A stretch of 64,000 nt of DNA, taken from contig JADJPB010000013.1 of assembly GCA_016713445.1 (NCBI GenBank), positions 128,830 to 192,829 on the forward strand, written 5' to 3'. The notes beneath the pieces were generated by a model that was given only the letters and a program-made list of their open reading frames with translations, was not told where the DNA came from and searched no databases. The DNA is from Bacteroidota bacterium. GTDB lineage: Bacteria > Bacteroidota > Bacteroidia > AKYH767-A > OLB10. This document shows positions 20,668-33,900 of this stretch, in pieces. The stretch's first letter is position 1; every line of letters starts with the position of its first letter. The position numbers were made by a program, and so were the translations under genes.

Positions 20668-21699
20668 ATGGAATTTATCATAGTAAAATTTGTACTTGTA
20701 GTCGTCGTGTTCCTCGTTTCTCTGGGGATTGCTGCTTACAGTACGTACGCTGAACGAAAGATTGCAGCTTTCCTGCAAGATCGTGTTGGTCCAGATCGTG
20801 CAGGTCCATTTGGACTCTTACAACCCTTAGCCGATGGTGTGAAGATGTTCATGAAGGAAGAAATTATTCCTACGCATGCCGATAAAGGTTTGTTTATACT
20901 TGGGCCATCTATCATGATGATGACTGCATGTTTAACTGGCGTCGTAATTCCATGGGGAAGTACTTTGATCATTAACTGTACTGAGTATCCAGTTCAAATT
21001 ACAGATTTAAATATTGGAATCTTATACATCTTCGGCGTAGTAAGTATTGGCGTGTACGGAATTATGATCGGTGGATGGGCTTCTAATAATAAGTACTCCT
21101 TGATGGGTGCCATTCGTGCGTCCTCCCAAATGATTTCCTACGAATTGGCAATGGGAATGTCGATCATCGCATTGGTAATGATGACCGGGACATTGAGCAT
21201 CGGTGAAATTGTGAAGCAACAACAAGGGATGCATTGGAATGTATTCGTGCAACCTTTGGGATTTGTATTATTTCTTATTTGTGCCTTTGCAGAGTGTAAT
21301 AGAACTCCCTTCGATTTACCGGAATGTGAAACTGAATTGGTAGGTGTGTATCATACCGAATACAGTTCGATGAAATTAGGATTCTATCTTTTTGCTGAAT
21401 ACATTAATATGTTTATTTCGTCGGCCATCATTTCATCTTTGTATTTTGGCGGATATAATTTCCCTTTCATCGATCAATTAGGATTACCACATAACGTACT
21501 TACTCTTCTGGGAACGCTTATCTTTTTCGGGAAAGTATTCTTCTTTATCTTCTTCTTTATGTGGATTCGATGGACGCTTCCGCGCTTCCGTTACGATCAA
21601 TTAATGCACGTGGGATGGAGAATAATGATTCCATTGGCGTTGTTCAACATTCTTTTAACTGCCGCCATTGTGCTTTGGCAAAACGGACAGTTTAATTAA
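20668..21699 (+). CDS. nuoH: NADH-quinone oxidoreductase subunit H
   Basis: A 343-residue membrane subunit that forms the quinone chamber with NuoB and NuoD. About eight membrane helices are visible. Conserved blocks include AERKIAAFLQDRVGPDRAGPFGLLQPLADGVK-type residues (about 28-60), the loop NRTPFDLPECETELVGVYHTEYS-type region (about 211-235) and the late WIRWTLPRFRYDQLM region. The frame is intact and the length normal. It starts 35 bases after nuoG. Confidence 0.95.
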   Translation: MEFIIVKFVLVVVVFLVSLGIAAYSTYAERKIAAFLQDRVGPDRAGPFGLLQPLADGVKMFMKEEIIPTHADKGLFILGPSIMMMTACLTGVVIPWGSTLIINCTEYPVQITDLNIGILYIFGVVSIGVYGIMIGGWASNNKYSLMGAIRASSQMISYELAMGMSIIALVMMTGTLSIGEIVKQQQGMHWNVFVQPLGFVLFLICAFAECNRTPFDLPECETELVGVYHTEYSSMKLGFYLFAEYINMFISSAIISSLYFGGYNFPFIDQLGLPHNVLTLLGTLIFFGKVFFFIFFFMWIRWTLPRFRYDQLMHVGWRIMIPLALFNILLTAAIVLWQNGQFN

Positions 21700-21714
21700 T
21701 TAAAATTTGAATCC

Positions 21715-22254
21715 ATGCAATTAACCAATAGATCAGAGGTAGTCGTAAATAAGGAAATGACATTCAAAGAGAGAATGTATTTCCCTGCAATCTTAAGCGG
21801 TTTAGCCATTACGGTAAAACATCTGTTTAAGAAACGCGCAACGATTAAATATCCTGAAGAACCGCGCCCTGTAGCTCCTGTATATCGCGGTCTCCATGTA
21901 TTGAAGCGCGACGAGCAAGGACGTGAGAATTGTACTGCTTGCGGTTTGTGCGCGGTTGCTTGTCCGGCTGAAGCCATCACCATGACCGCCGGAGAAAGAA
22001 AAAAAGGCGAAGAACATTTATACCGCGAAGAAAAATATGCGGAGATCTATGAGATCAATATGCTGCGTTGTATTTTCTGTGGATTATGTGAGGAAGCTTG
22101 TCCGAAGGAAGCCATCTTCCTGACTGACAGGATGCTGCCATCGGATATGAATAGAGCTAATTTCATATTCGGAAAAGATAAATTAGTGGAGGGAGTGAGT
22201 GAGGACTCTAGAATCGATATCAGTAAAAGAACTAATGCACACAGGAAAGACTAA
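21715..22254 (+). CDS. nuoI: NADH-quinone oxidoreductase subunit I
   Basis: A 179-residue 8Fe ferredoxin-like subunit that passes electrons to cluster N2. Two [4Fe-4S] motifs are seen: CTACGLCAVACP (about residues 63-74) and CIFCGLCEEACP (about 114-125). The N-terminal amphipathic helix and the RGLHVLKRDEQG stretch fit the family. It begins 15 bases after the nuoH stop. Confidence 0.95.
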   Translation: MQLTNRSEVVVNKEMTFKERMYFPAILSGLAITVKHLFKKRATIKYPEEPRPVAPVYRGLHVLKRDEQGRENCTACGLCAVACPAEAITMTAGERKKGEEHLYREEKYAEIYEINMLRCIFCGLCEEACPKEAIFLTDRMLPSDMNRANFIFGKDKLVEGVSEDSRIDISKRTNAHRKD

Positions 22255-22310
22255 GATTCTTTTCTGATGCCTCAGAAAGTATTAATTTCGCCACCCGTTC
22301 AATAACCTAC

Positions 22311-22841
22311 ATGTTGAATCAAAATTTACCCTTCATGATTCTTGCAACCCTATCCGTGTTTAGTGCACTGATGGTGGTTTTATCGAGAAAGCCGGTGCAT
22401 AGTGTGCTGTATCTTATCTTTTGCTTCTTTACCATTGGTGGGCACTATTTATTACTGAATGCACAATTTCTTTTTGCAGTTCATATCATCGTTTATGCAG
22501 GCGCTATCATGGTTCTCTTCTTATTTACTTTGATGTTCATCAATCTCAATAAAGAATTAGAGCCACATAAAACGAATTTGGTAAAAGGCGCTGCGACCAT
22601 TGTCGCAGGAACTTTATTATTAATTATGGTGAGCACGGTTACAGATACTGGAAACATTTTACCGCAGCAAGCTTCTACAAATGAAGTAGGGACCGTGGCG
22701 GTACTAGGAAAAAAATTATACAGCGATTACGTACTACCCTTTGAAATCACGTCCATCTTATTACTTGCAGCCATGGTGGGTGCTGTAATGATTGGAAAAA
22801 GAATACAGATTAAAATAAAACACAATGAATTCAATACTTAG
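22311..22841 (+). CDS. nuoJ: NADH-quinone oxidoreductase subunit J
   Basis: A 176-residue membrane subunit with five predicted helices. The helix-3 region IIVYAGAIMVLFLFTLMF contains the family's conserved tyrosine and pi-bulge glycine environment. The end of the gene overlaps nuoK by 17 bases (22825-22841), an arrangement that couples translation of the two small subunits. Confidence 0.93.
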   Translation: MLNQNLPFMILATLSVFSALMVVLSRKPVHSVLYLIFCFFTIGGHYLLLNAQFLFAVHIIVYAGAIMVLFLFTLMFINLNKELEPHKTNLVKGAATIVAGTLLLIMVSTVTDTGNILPQQASTNEVGTVAVLGKKLYSDYVLPFEITSILLLAAMVGAVMIGKRIQIKIKHNEFNT

Positions 22842-23145
22842 TGTGGTTCCGATTGAATACTACCTTGGCTTGTCAGTCATCCTGTTCACCATTGGGGTGA
22901 TGGGGGTACTCTTTCGTCGTAATGCCATCATTGTATTTATGTGCATTGAATTAATGTTGAATGCAGTGAATTTATTGTTGACCGCCTTCTCTACGCTTCA
23001 CGGTGAGGCGGGCGGACAAGTAATGGTGTTCTTCATTATGGCGGTTGCAGCTGCAGAAGTGGCAGTGGGCTTAGCCATCTTAGTGATGATCTATAATAAC
23101 CTACGTACTGTAGATATAAAAGAAATGAATAAATTGAAGTGGTAG
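22825..23145 (+). CDS. nuoK: NADH-quinone oxidoreductase subunit K
   Basis: A 106-residue subunit with three membrane helices and the two conserved membrane glutamates used in proton transfer: one in MCIELMLNAVNLL (about residues 40-52) and one in AAAEVAVGLAILV (about 71-84). It overlaps the end of nuoJ by 17 bases. Length and motif order are normal. Confidence 0.95.
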   Translation: MNSILSVVPIEYYLGLSVILFTIGVMGVLFRRNAIIVFMCIELMLNAVNLLLTAFSTLHGEAGGQVMVFFIMAVAAAEVAVGLAILVMIYNNLRTVDIKEMNKLKW

Positions 23146-23170
23146 AAACTATCACATCACAACATAAACG

Positions 23171-25065
23171 ATGCATCAATTTATCTGGCTTATTCCAATT
23201 CTTCCTCTTGTAGGTTTTATCCTCATCGGGATTCTGAACAAGCGATTACCCATTCAGTGGAGTGGTGGTATCGCAAGTGCTGCAGTATTTCTGTCGTTCG
23301 TAATTTCATTGGGCGTATTCAGAGAAGTTCAAACAGAAAATTTCGTTCCTGAAAGAATTGTACTCTTCAATTGGATTTCTGCAGGTAGTTTAAATATTGA
23401 TTTTGCTTTTTTGATTGATCAACTTTCAGCCATCATGTTATTAGTGGTGACAGGCGTTGGATTCTTAATTCATATTTATTCGATCGGTTATATGCATCAT
23501 GATCCCGATCATGCGCGTTTCTTCTCGTACCTTAATTTGTTTATCTTCTTCATGCTTTTGTTGGTGATGGGATCCAATTATATTGTGATGTTTGCAGGAT
23601 GGGAAGGCGTAGGCTTGTGTTCTTATTTGTTAATCGGATTCTGGTTTAAGAATACAGCGTACAATAATGCCGCGAAGAAAGCATTCATCATGAATCGTAT
23701 TGGTGATTTAGGATTTTTGCTCGGTGTATTTTTAATCTTCATGACCTTCGGATCAGTGAGTTTCAAAGAAGTGTTTGAAGGTGCAAAGCTGTTTAGCACC
23801 AACGATCCTACGCTTACTGCAATTTGTATTTTATTATTTATTGGTGCCATGGGAAAAAGTGCGCAGCTGCCGCTGTATACTTGGCTTCCCGATGCCATGG
23901 CAGGCCCAACGCCTGTTTCTGCATTGATCCATGCCGCAACAATGGTTACAGCCGGTATCTATATGGTGGTACGTTCAAATGTGTTGTTCGCACTTTCTCC
24001 CTTCGCTTCCGAAATTGTTGCGATCATCGGATTGGCAACTGCATTTTTTGCTGCTACTATTGGCCTTAAACAAAATGACATTAAAAAGGTATTAGCGTAC
24101 TCCACGGTGAGTCAGTTGGGATATATGTTTGTAGCGCTAGGAGTAGGAGCTTACGATACTGCATTGTTTCATGTTATTACACATGCCTTCTTCAAAGCAT
24201 TGCTCTTCTTGGGTGCAGGATCAGTGATTCACGCGATGAGTGGGGAACAAGATATTCGGCGCATGGGTGCATTGAAAGGGAAACTACCGATCACACACCT
24301 TACTTTTTTAATCGGAACTTTAGCCATTGCTGGGATTCCGCCATTAGCCGGATTCTTTTCTAAAGATGAAATCTTAGCAGTCACACATGGCTATTCAATG
24401 CCGATGTTTACATTGCTATCAATTACTTCTGTACTCACAGCAGTGTATATGTTCCGTTTGTACTGGTTGGTATTTTATGGCGAGTTCAGAGGCTCAGAGC
24501 ACCAAAAAACTCATTTACATGAGTCGCCTCTTACGATGACCATTCCCTTGATGGTGTTGGCAGTATTATCAGCTGTTGGTGGATTTATTGGAATGCCTGA
24601 AATTTTTCATGCACCCCATATGTTAAAGGAATTTTGCAGCCTGTAATTTGGAAGTCATTAACGTATCATCCATCGCATACATTCGAATATGCTTTGATTG
24701 GTGTTTCTATTGTAGCATTGATTGTTATCATTTATGCTACCTATATTGCTTATGTCAAACGTGGAGTACTTCCTGAAGAAGATGAAAACATCCCAGCTGG
24801 ATTTCCTAAACTGCTTACGAATAAGTATTATGTAGATGAAATTTACAATACATTAATTACGCGTCCGCTCGATTTCTTATCAGGATTCTTCAGTACATAT
24901 ATTGAAAAAGGATTCATCGATAAGTTGGTGAATGGTACCGGTCCGGCATTGCAAGGCTTAAGCGGAGTGCTTCGCTTTGCACAAACAGGTAATATTGGCG
25001 GCTATGTATTCAGCATGGTGGTCGGTATCATTGCAATTCTATTATTAACTCTGATTGTATACTAA
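23171..25065 (+). CDS. nuoL: NADH-quinone oxidoreductase subunit L (one frameshift)
   Basis: The largest antiporter-like proton-pumping subunit, about 632 residues once repaired. The first part holds GWEGVGLCSYLLIGFW, the lysine helix PLYTWLPDAMAGPTPVSALIHAATMV and LAYSTVSQLGYMF. The last 140 residues contain the NKYYVDEIYN block and the final membrane helix that anchors the long lateral helix. A T is missing from a four-T run at 24632-24635, which ends the first frame prematurely (EFCSL); adding it gives EFLQPVIWKSL and continues into the second part. Confidence 0.92.
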
Positions 25066-25070
25066 GGAGT

Positions 25071-26523
25071 ATGTTAACACTGGTATTAATCTTCTTTCCA
25101 TTAGTAGCTGCGTTAGGAACTTGGTTCTTACCACGCGATAATGCGAAAATGTATTCGTTGATCTCCTCACTCATTCAATTGGGGATAACAGGATGCGTTC
25201 TCTCTTTTTTTGACGCAAGGTGCAGAAGTTCTTTCTGGCGGTTATGAATGGGTGCCGGCCTTAGGAATTTCTTTGAAGGTGGGGTTAGATGGAATTAGCA
25301 TTCTATTGGTTGCTTTAACCAATGTATTAATACCATTAATTATTCTTTCTTCGTTCCGAAATAATTATTCGAATCCGTCTGCATTTTATGGATTAATTCT
25401 TTTAATGCAATTTGGGTTGATAGGTGTATTCTCAGCATTGGATGGATTTTTATTCTATGTGTTTTGGGAGTTAGCATTAATTCCCATCTGGTTTATCTGT
25501 TTGATATGGGGTGGAGAAGAACGAATTCGTATCACGTTAAAGTTCTTTATTTATACTCTCACAGGATCGTTGATGATGTTGCTGGGATTGATTTTTGTTT
25601 ATTTGCAAACTCCAGTACCCCATAGTTTCTCCATCGATGCATTGTATCAGGTTGCATTAACTGCAGAAATGCAAGGTTATATTTTCTGGTGTTTCTTCTT
25701 GGCTTTTGCTATTAAAATTCCGGTTTTTCCATTCCATACTTGGCAACCTGATACCTATACAGATGCGCCTGCCCAAGGTTCGATGTTGTTGTCAGGAATT
25801 ATGTTGAAAATGGGAATTTATGGGATCATTCGTTGGATGTTACCTATCTTACCTGAAGGAATTGCAGCGTGGGGAAATGTAGTCATGATTCTGTGCGCTA
25901 TAAGTATTGTGTATGCATCCATCATTGCGCTTTATCAGAATGATTTTAAACGTCTCATTGCCTATTCTTCCATTGCTCACGTTGGATTGATAACTGCGGG
26001 TGTATTCTCTTTAAATATGCAAGGTTTGCAAGGGAGTATGGTGCAGATGTTAGCACATGGTGTGAATGTGGTCGGATTGTTTTTTATTGGTGATATCATT
26101 CAGCGTCGAATGAAAACACGTCAAATGGATAACCTTGGTGGACTTGCGCATAATTCCCCCGTGTTTTCAATTTTATTTATCATCGTATTATTGGGTTCAG
26201 TTGCATTGCCTTTAACTAACGGATTTGTCGGTGAGTTTTTATTGTTAATGGGAGTATATTCTTATAGCTCTTGGTTAGCAGCAATCTGCGGACTCACCGT
26301 CATCTTAGGTGCCGTGTATATGTTTAGAGCTTATCAAAAGGTGATGCTCGGTGAAGTGCACGAGAAAAGTGTTGAGTTTACAGGATTAGCGAAAAGTGAA
26401 AAGGTTGTATTGATCATTATTGCAGCGTTGATTATTGTTTGTGGAGTATACCCAAAACCAATTTTATCAATTGCTCAACCTGCACTGGAAGAAATCGTAT
26501 TGAATTTGCAAGGCATCAATTAA
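25071..26523 (+). CDS. nuoM: NADH-quinone oxidoreductase subunit M (one frameshift)
   Basis: A proton-pumping antiporter-like subunit of about 484 residues. The start is the ATG at 25071, just after an AGGAG-like stretch, giving MLTLVLIFFPLVAALG. The frame slips in a T run at 25205-25211; one extra T reads through into the main body. The body carries the conserved glutamate in FYVFWELALIPIWF (about residue 125-140), FPFHTWQPDTYTDAPAQGS, and LIAYSSIAHVGL. It begins 5 bases after nuoL. Confidence 0.92.
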
Positions 26524-26525
26524 TT

Positions 26526-27903
26526 ATGAAAGCATTAATCATTATATCTATTCTTGGTGTTATCGCAATGATGGCCGAGGTGCTGCGCTTTAAGAAGCTA
26601 CTCATCCCCATAATTGTTTTAGGTTTAGGTGTTGCCTTAGCAACAGTAATTATGGACTGGAATACCGATATCCGATATTTTAATGATATGGCATATTTTA
26701 ATAATTATGCATTGGCTTTTACAGGTGGCGTTATTTTTATTACTTTACTATGGCTTTTACTCGGACAAGAATATTTTCATGATTCACATACCAAAGGCGA
26801 ACATGCCGCATTAATATTATTTTGTTTGACGGGCGCAATTGCTATGATTTCTTTTTCTGATTTGACTTTCTTTTTTATTGGACTCGAAATTTTATCCATT
26901 TCATTGTATGTATTAGCCGCTTCGAACAAAAGTGATTTGCGTTCGAATGAATCAGGATTAAAATATTTTTTGATGGGAGCATTTGCTACCGGATTTTTAT
27001 TGTTTGGAATTGCTTTGATCTATGGTTCAACGGCTACTTTTAATCTCATTGGAATACAAGAGGCCTTAGCTAAAGGAGCGAATTCTCCATTAATGGTGAA
27101 AACTGGCGTTTTATTAATCTTAGTCGGATTATTATTTAAAGTTTCTGCCGCTCCGTTTCATTTTTGGGCTCCTGATGTTTACGAAGGTGCACCAACGTTA
27201 GTAACAATGTTTATGGCAACGGTAGTTAAAACTGCAGCATTTGCTGCATTTTACCGCTTGTTTTCAACTTGTTTCATCTCATTAGCAGATACTTGGGTTC
27301 CAGTTGTGGCTGTTCTGTCCGCAATTACTATGCTTTTAGGAAATATAATGGCAGTATTTCAATCTAGTTTTAAGCGTATGCTAGCTTATTCTTCTATCGC
27401 TCATGCAGGATATATGATGATGGCTATAGCAGCTATGAATGAGGTCTCTGCAGGGTCAATCTTTTTTTATGCTATTGCCTATAGTGTAGGTAGCTTAGGA
27501 GCATTTTCTTGTTTACATGCAATGAGTAAAAAGGGTGATGAAAGTATATCCGGCTTAAATGGTTTAGGAAAAAGACAGCCTAAAGTGGCAATCTTTTTAA
27601 GCTTGATTATGTTCTCTTTGGCCGGGATTCCACCGGTTGCCGGATTTTTTGCAAAATATTACCTCTTTTACGGGGCCTTGATGGGAGGGTATACTTGGCT
27701 GGTTCTCATAGCAGTTCTGTCTTCTTTAATTGGAGTTTATTATTATTTTAGAGTGATTTTTGCCCTTTTCAAATCTGAGCCTGTTTCGGACGAACCTCTG
27801 CCTATGCTTTTTACCAAAACATTATATTTTGCTCATTTTGACGGCTATTATTTCCTTGGGAATTGGATTGTCGCCTGCTTGGTTACAAAGCTTAATTTCA
27901 TAG
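26526..27903 (+). CDS. nuoN: NADH-quinone oxidoreductase subunit N (two frameshifts)
   Basis: The third antiporter-like subunit, about 460 residues. Start ATG at 26526, two bases after the nuoM stop. Conserved blocks: FIGLEILSISLYVLAA (about residues 115-130), KVSAAPFHFWAPDVYEGAPT (about 205-225), LAYSSIAHAGYMMMA. Two T runs near 27808-27812 and 27836-27839 each lack one base. After repair the last helix reads ...SLGIGLSPAWLQSLIS and stops at TAG 27901-27903. The uncorrected frame runs on to 27941 with a charged, non-family tail. It closes the nuo operon. Confidence 0.88.
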
Positions 27904-27925
27904 AGATAATTCTCTTAATTTTCAT

Positions 27926-27933
27926 TACTTTTG
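27926..27933 (+). promoter_or_regulatory. Likely promoter of adhesin 2 (-7 box)
   Basis: TACTTTTG is an exact TAnnTTTG box located between the repaired nuoN stop (27903) and the adhesin ATG (27979), giving a leader of about 40 bases. No convincing -33 TTTG is seen. It suggests the adhesin module can be expressed separately from nuo. Confidence 0.45.
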
Positions 27934-27978
27934 TATCTTAGAATTATAATCTAATTTAAAGGTTTCTTTCAATTGCTG

Positions 27979-30900
27979 ATGAAGCAAAATAAATACGCGT
28001 TAGTCTTAAAAGTTTGTTTAATAGCTGTGTTGTTCACGGCCTTACTTTCTAATGCTCTTTTTGCAGATGGATTAAATTCTAAAAAAATTAATTCATCGGT
28101 TCAAAAAAGTGAAAACCCGCTGATACTAATTTTAACTTTTAATCCATCCAATTATAATGGATTTAATATTAGTTGTAATGGAGGAAACGATGGTATTATT
28201 GATCTTACTCCATCTAATGGTACTGCACCATACACGTATATTTGGTCAAATGGTGCGGTTGACGAAGATCTCAACGGACTAACAGCAGGAACTTATACCG
28301 TTACAGTAACCGATTTTTTAGGAGATACGCAAACAGGATCTATTGCGCTCGTTGAACCAACTGCATTAACAATTAATTTAGATAATATTGAAGTTGATAG
28401 TTGCGGTGGAGTAGGAGATGGTGCTGTATTTATATCAGTTACCGGTGGTGTGTTGAATTATGGATACGTTTGGTCGAATGCTAGTATTTCAGAAGATATT
28501 TCTGGACTTGCAGCAAATACTTACACAGTGACAGTTACTGATGCAAATTTATGTATAGCATCAAATGCATTCGTCGTGGGTGAAGTTCCTTCTTTGATAT
28601 TGTCAACTTCTACAGTGGATGTGTTGTGTAATGGGGATGCTACAGGAAGTATAGATTTAATCGTTCTCGGTGGAACACCTAACTATAATTATACTTGGTC
28701 AAATGGTGGAGTTTCTCAGGATATTGCTGGATTAATTGCCGATACATATACTGTAACCGTTACGGATGGAAGTGCTTGCACAGCTACAACCAGCGCAGTA
28801 ATCAATCAACCGATTGCTGCACTTGGACTTTCTACATCCCCAACTTCTGTTGCATGCTTTGGCGGAAATACAGGATCCATCAACCTCACCGTTACAGGAG
28901 GAACACCAAATTACACCTATCTCTGGAGTAACGGATTTACAGGCGAAGACCCCACTGCATTAATCGCCGGAACGTATACAGTTACCGTTACTGATAATAA
29001 TAGTTGTACTGCAACAACGAGTGCAATCGTTACTCAACCTGCATCGGGACTTGGACTGTCTACATCCCCAACTTCTGTTGCATGCTTTGGCGGAAATACA
29101 GGATCCATCAACCTCACCGTTACAGGTGGAACCCCCAATTACACCTATCTCTGGAGTAACGGATTTACAGGCGAAGACCCCACTGCATTAATTGCCGGAA
29201 CGTATACAGTTACCGTTACTGATAATAATAGTTGTACTGCAACAACGAGTGCAATCGTTACTCAACCTGCATCAGGACTTGGACTTTCTACATCCCCAAC
29301 TTCTGTTGCATGCTTTGGCGGAAATACAGGATCCATCAACCTCACCGTTACAGGTGGAACCCCATTTACACCTATCTCTGGAGTAACGGATTTACGGGCG
29401 AAGACCCGCTGCATTAATTGCCGGAACGTATACAGTTACCGTTACTGATAATAATAGTTGTACTGCAACAACGAGTGCAATCGTTACTCAACCTGCATCG
29501 GGACTTGGACTTTCTACATCCCCAACTTCTGTTGCATGCTTTGGCGGAAATACAGGATCCATCAACCTCACCGTTACAGGAGGAACACCAAATTACACCT
29601 ATCTCTGGAGTAACGGATTTACAGGCGAAGACCCCACTGCATTAATTGCCGGAACGTATACAGTTACCGTTACTGATAATAATAGTTGTACTGCAACAAC
29701 GAGTGCAATCGTTACTCAACCTGCATCGGGACTTGGACTTTCTACATCCCCAACTTCTGTTGCATGCTTTGGCGGAAATACAGGATCCATCAACCTCACC
29801 GTTACAGGTGGAACACCCAATTACACCTATCTCTGGAGTAACGGATTTACAGGCGAAGACCCCACTGCATTAATCGCCGGAACGTATACAGTTACCGTTA
29901 CTGATAATAATAGTTGTACTGCAGCAACGAGTGCAATCGTTACTCAACCTGCATCGGGACTTGGACTTTCTACATCCCCAACTTCTGTTGCATGCTTTGG
30001 CGGAAATACAGGATCCATCAACCTCACCGTTACAGGTGGAACACCCAATTACACCTATCTCTGGAGTAACGGATTTACAGGCGAAGACCCCACTGCATTA
30101 ATCGCCGGAACGTATACAGTTACCGTTACTGATAATAATAGTTGTACTGCAACAACGAGTGCAATCGTTACTCAACCTGCATCGGGACTTGGACTTTCTA
30201 CATCCCCAACTTCTGTTGCATGCTTTGGCGGAAATACAGGATCCATCAACCTCACCGTTACAGATGGAACACCCAATTACACCTATCTCTGGAGTAACGG
30301 ATTTACAGGCGAAGACCCCACTGCATTAATCGCCGGAACGTATACAGTTACCGTTACTGATAATAATAGTTGTACTGCAGCAACGAGTGCAATCGTTTCG
30401 CAAAATCCGATCATCACCACCACTTTTTTTCCGGTAAATGGAACTTGTAATGCATCTAATGGATCGGTCACTGTGATTGCCGGCGGTGGGTCACCAGGAT
30501 ATACTTACTTGTGGAATACAGGATCTAGCTCTCAATCAATTTCAGGTTTGGCTGCAGGTACCTATACAGTAACCGTCACTGATATTTTGTTTTGTAGTCG
30601 AACTTTTTCAGTTACAGTCGGAAATTCCGGATCACCGCAATCGTCATTAGTTACTAGTACGCCAGCCTCCTGTTTCTCTGGTGCAGATGGTAGTTTAGAT
30701 ATTTCTGTAACCGGCGGAACACCCAATTATACTTACTCTTGGAGTAATGGAGCTACAACACAAGATATTAATTTACTTAGTGCAGGAACTTATACGGTTA
30801 CGGTTACGGATCAGAATTTTTGTGTAAATACAAATTCTTTTGTGGTAACACAACCAACTATTATTTCATTGTCGGCAACTCCTTCGAGTGTATTGTGTAA

Positions 30901-33900
30901 TGGCGGATCCACAGGGAGTATAGACCTCACCGTTAGTGGAGGTACACCTACCTACACTTATTTATGGAGTAACGGTGCAACCAATCAAGATCCTACTGGA
31001 TTAATTGCAGGTACTTATACGGTAACAGTTACAGACATTAATAGTTGCACTCGAACACAAAGCTTTGTAGTTACTCAACCTACTGCACTCTCTGCCTCTA
31101 CTTCTTCTACCCAATCTGGCTGTTTGTTAAGTACAGGATCAGCTTCTGTTTCACCGAGTGGAGGAACACCCAATTATACTTTTTTGTGGAATACTGGCGC
31201 AACTACACAAAATATTAATTCAATTCCAGCAGGAACGTATACTGTTACCGTTACTGATGCAAATGGATGTACTGCAGTACGAAATGTGAGCGTGACATCA
31301 ACCAATGCTCCTGTCATCAGTAATGTAGTGAATACTCCTGCTTCATGTTTTGGAGGAAGTGACGGAAGTATCGATATTACAATCACTGCAGGAACACCTA
31401 ATTATTTTTATTCCTGGAGTAATGGGGCAACTACTGAAGATATATTCGGGTTAATCGCTGGCACCTATACTGTAACTGTAACTGATATTAATAGTTGTTC
31501 AGTTTCTACTTCGTATACGGTATCTCAAGCTACTCAAGTTTCAGGAACAGCTGTACTTACACCACCTAGCTGTAATGGTGGTGCTAATGGAAGTATTGAT
31601 TTAACTCCTGCAGGTGGAAATGGAGTGTACACTTATGCATGGAACAACGCGGCTATTACTCAAGATATTTCTGGATTAATAGCAGGTACATACACAGTGA
31701 CAATTACCGATGGAAACTTATGTACAGGAACAGTTTCTTTTAATTTAACAGAACCGAATATAATTTCTACCAGCGTAAACACAACACTACCTTTATGCAA
31801 TGGTGGAACAAATGGAAGTATTGATTTAACTGTTTTTGGAGGGACTCCAACTTATTCTTATAACTGGAGTAATGGTTTTGTGGGACAAGATCCTTCTGGA
31901 TTAGTGGCAGGAACGTATACGGTTACTGTTACCGATCTTAATTTATGTACACGATTGCGTACTGTAATAGTCGGGCAACCTAGCGCTATTTCATCTTCCG
32001 TTTTACTACATCTACCAATTGTGGGATGTCCAATGGATCCGCTACAGTATCCGCATCAGGTGGTACAGGTTCTTTAACGTATTTATGGAATACAAGTGCA
32101 ACCACAACAATTATTTCAGGACTTTCAGCAGGAACATATACAGTAACCATAACGGATGATAATGCGTGCACTGTTCAAGATGTAGGTACAGTAAATTCAG
32201 GATCGTTGCCGATTATAAGTAATTCAGTGGTGGATAGTGTATCTTGTAATGGAGGATCAAACGGTGCCATCACCATCAACGTAAGTGGAGGAACTCCAAA
32301 TTATTCTTTCTTATGGAGTAACGGAGCAACTACTCAAAATATTAATTCATTAGTGGTAGGAAATTATACGGTGACTGTGACTGATCAAAATTCTTGTACT
32401 GTCTCTGCGTCGTATGCAGTAAACCAGCCGGGATTAATACAAGCAACTTTTAATAATGTTTCGGCGTCGTGTGGATTGTCGAATGGTTCATCAACAGTTA
32501 ATCCAGTAGGTGGGGTTCCAGGATATAACTTTTTATGGTCAAATGGAATTACAACGAATACGAATGCCTCCATCGCTGCAGGTACGTATACAATTACAAT
32601 TACTGATTTTAATTTGTGCACGCGAAGTTTGTCAACAGTAGTATCAGGCACAACTTCTCCCGTCATTGATAGCTCACAAGTAAACAACTTGCTGTGTAAT
32701 GGAGATAGTAATGGCGTAATCATCGTTTTTGCAAGTGGTGGTACTGGCGTTTTAAATTATAGTTGGTCGAATGGTGGAACTTCATCTGGGATTAATAACC
32801 TGAAAAATGGAAATTACACAGTGACAATCACAGATGGAGTAGGTTGTTCCATCACACAGACATTTACGATAACGCAACCTGCCTTTTTGTCGGCGCCTGT
32901 AACTACGCAACCCTCATTCTGTGGCCAAGGTAATGGTCAAGCTTCTGTAAATCCAAATGGTGGAGTGGGTGCCTATACATTTCTTTGGAGCAATGGGCAA
33001 ACTACTCAAACAATAATAAATCTTACAGCAGGAACTTATACGATAACCGTCACTGATTTTAATGGATGTACTCGTCGAAGAAACGCAGTGGTAACGTTAG
33101 CAAACGGTCCGGTGATTACTTTGGTGAATCAAGTGGACGTTTTATGCAATGGCGATGCAACAGGAAGTATCGATATTGACGTAGTTGGTGGTGTGTTGCC
33201 GTATACTTATAGTTGGTCTAATGGTTTTTCGACACAAGATATTTCTGGATTAGTTGCAGGTTCCTACACTGTGATTGTAACCGATAGCGCATTGTGTTCA
33301 GATTCTCTTGACTTTTTAATTACAGAGCCTTCTCCATTTTCAATTTCGTCTCTAATTACGGATGCTTCATGTGGTATTGCAGATGGAAGCGTTGCATTAA
33401 CAGTGGGAGGGTCATCACCAGGTTATACTTATTTGTGGAATACGGGTGCTACAGGAGCAATTCTTTCAAATGTTTCAGGAGGCACGTACACAGTTACTGT
33501 TTCTGATGTAAATTTATGTGATACTGTTTTGACTTATACAATTGGAACCTTGCCTGGACCATCCATCACGCTCGATTCATTACGACATGTCAGATGTTTT
33601 GGCGCCAGCACGGGTAGAATTTTTTTAACGATTACAGGTGGAACAACCCCTATTTCGATTTTATGGAATGATGGTAATACCAATGAAGATCGGTTGGGAT
33701 TGTTTGCGGGAACGTATACAGTAACAGTAACTGATTTTGGTGGGTGCTCAAATCAACTTACGATCACTATAAATCAAAATTCTAAAATTACAGCCTCTTT
33801 TAGTATACAACAAGCAACATGTAATCAACCAAACGGAAGTGCTACTGTAACACCGAGTGGCGGTCAGTCTCCATATGATTTATTGTGGGGAAACGGGAGC

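Noticed and set aside
29418..29873. Two 75-residue frames in the 228-bp repeats
   Set aside because: They repeat with the DNA unit in a shifted frame; the SprB frame is open through the same bases.
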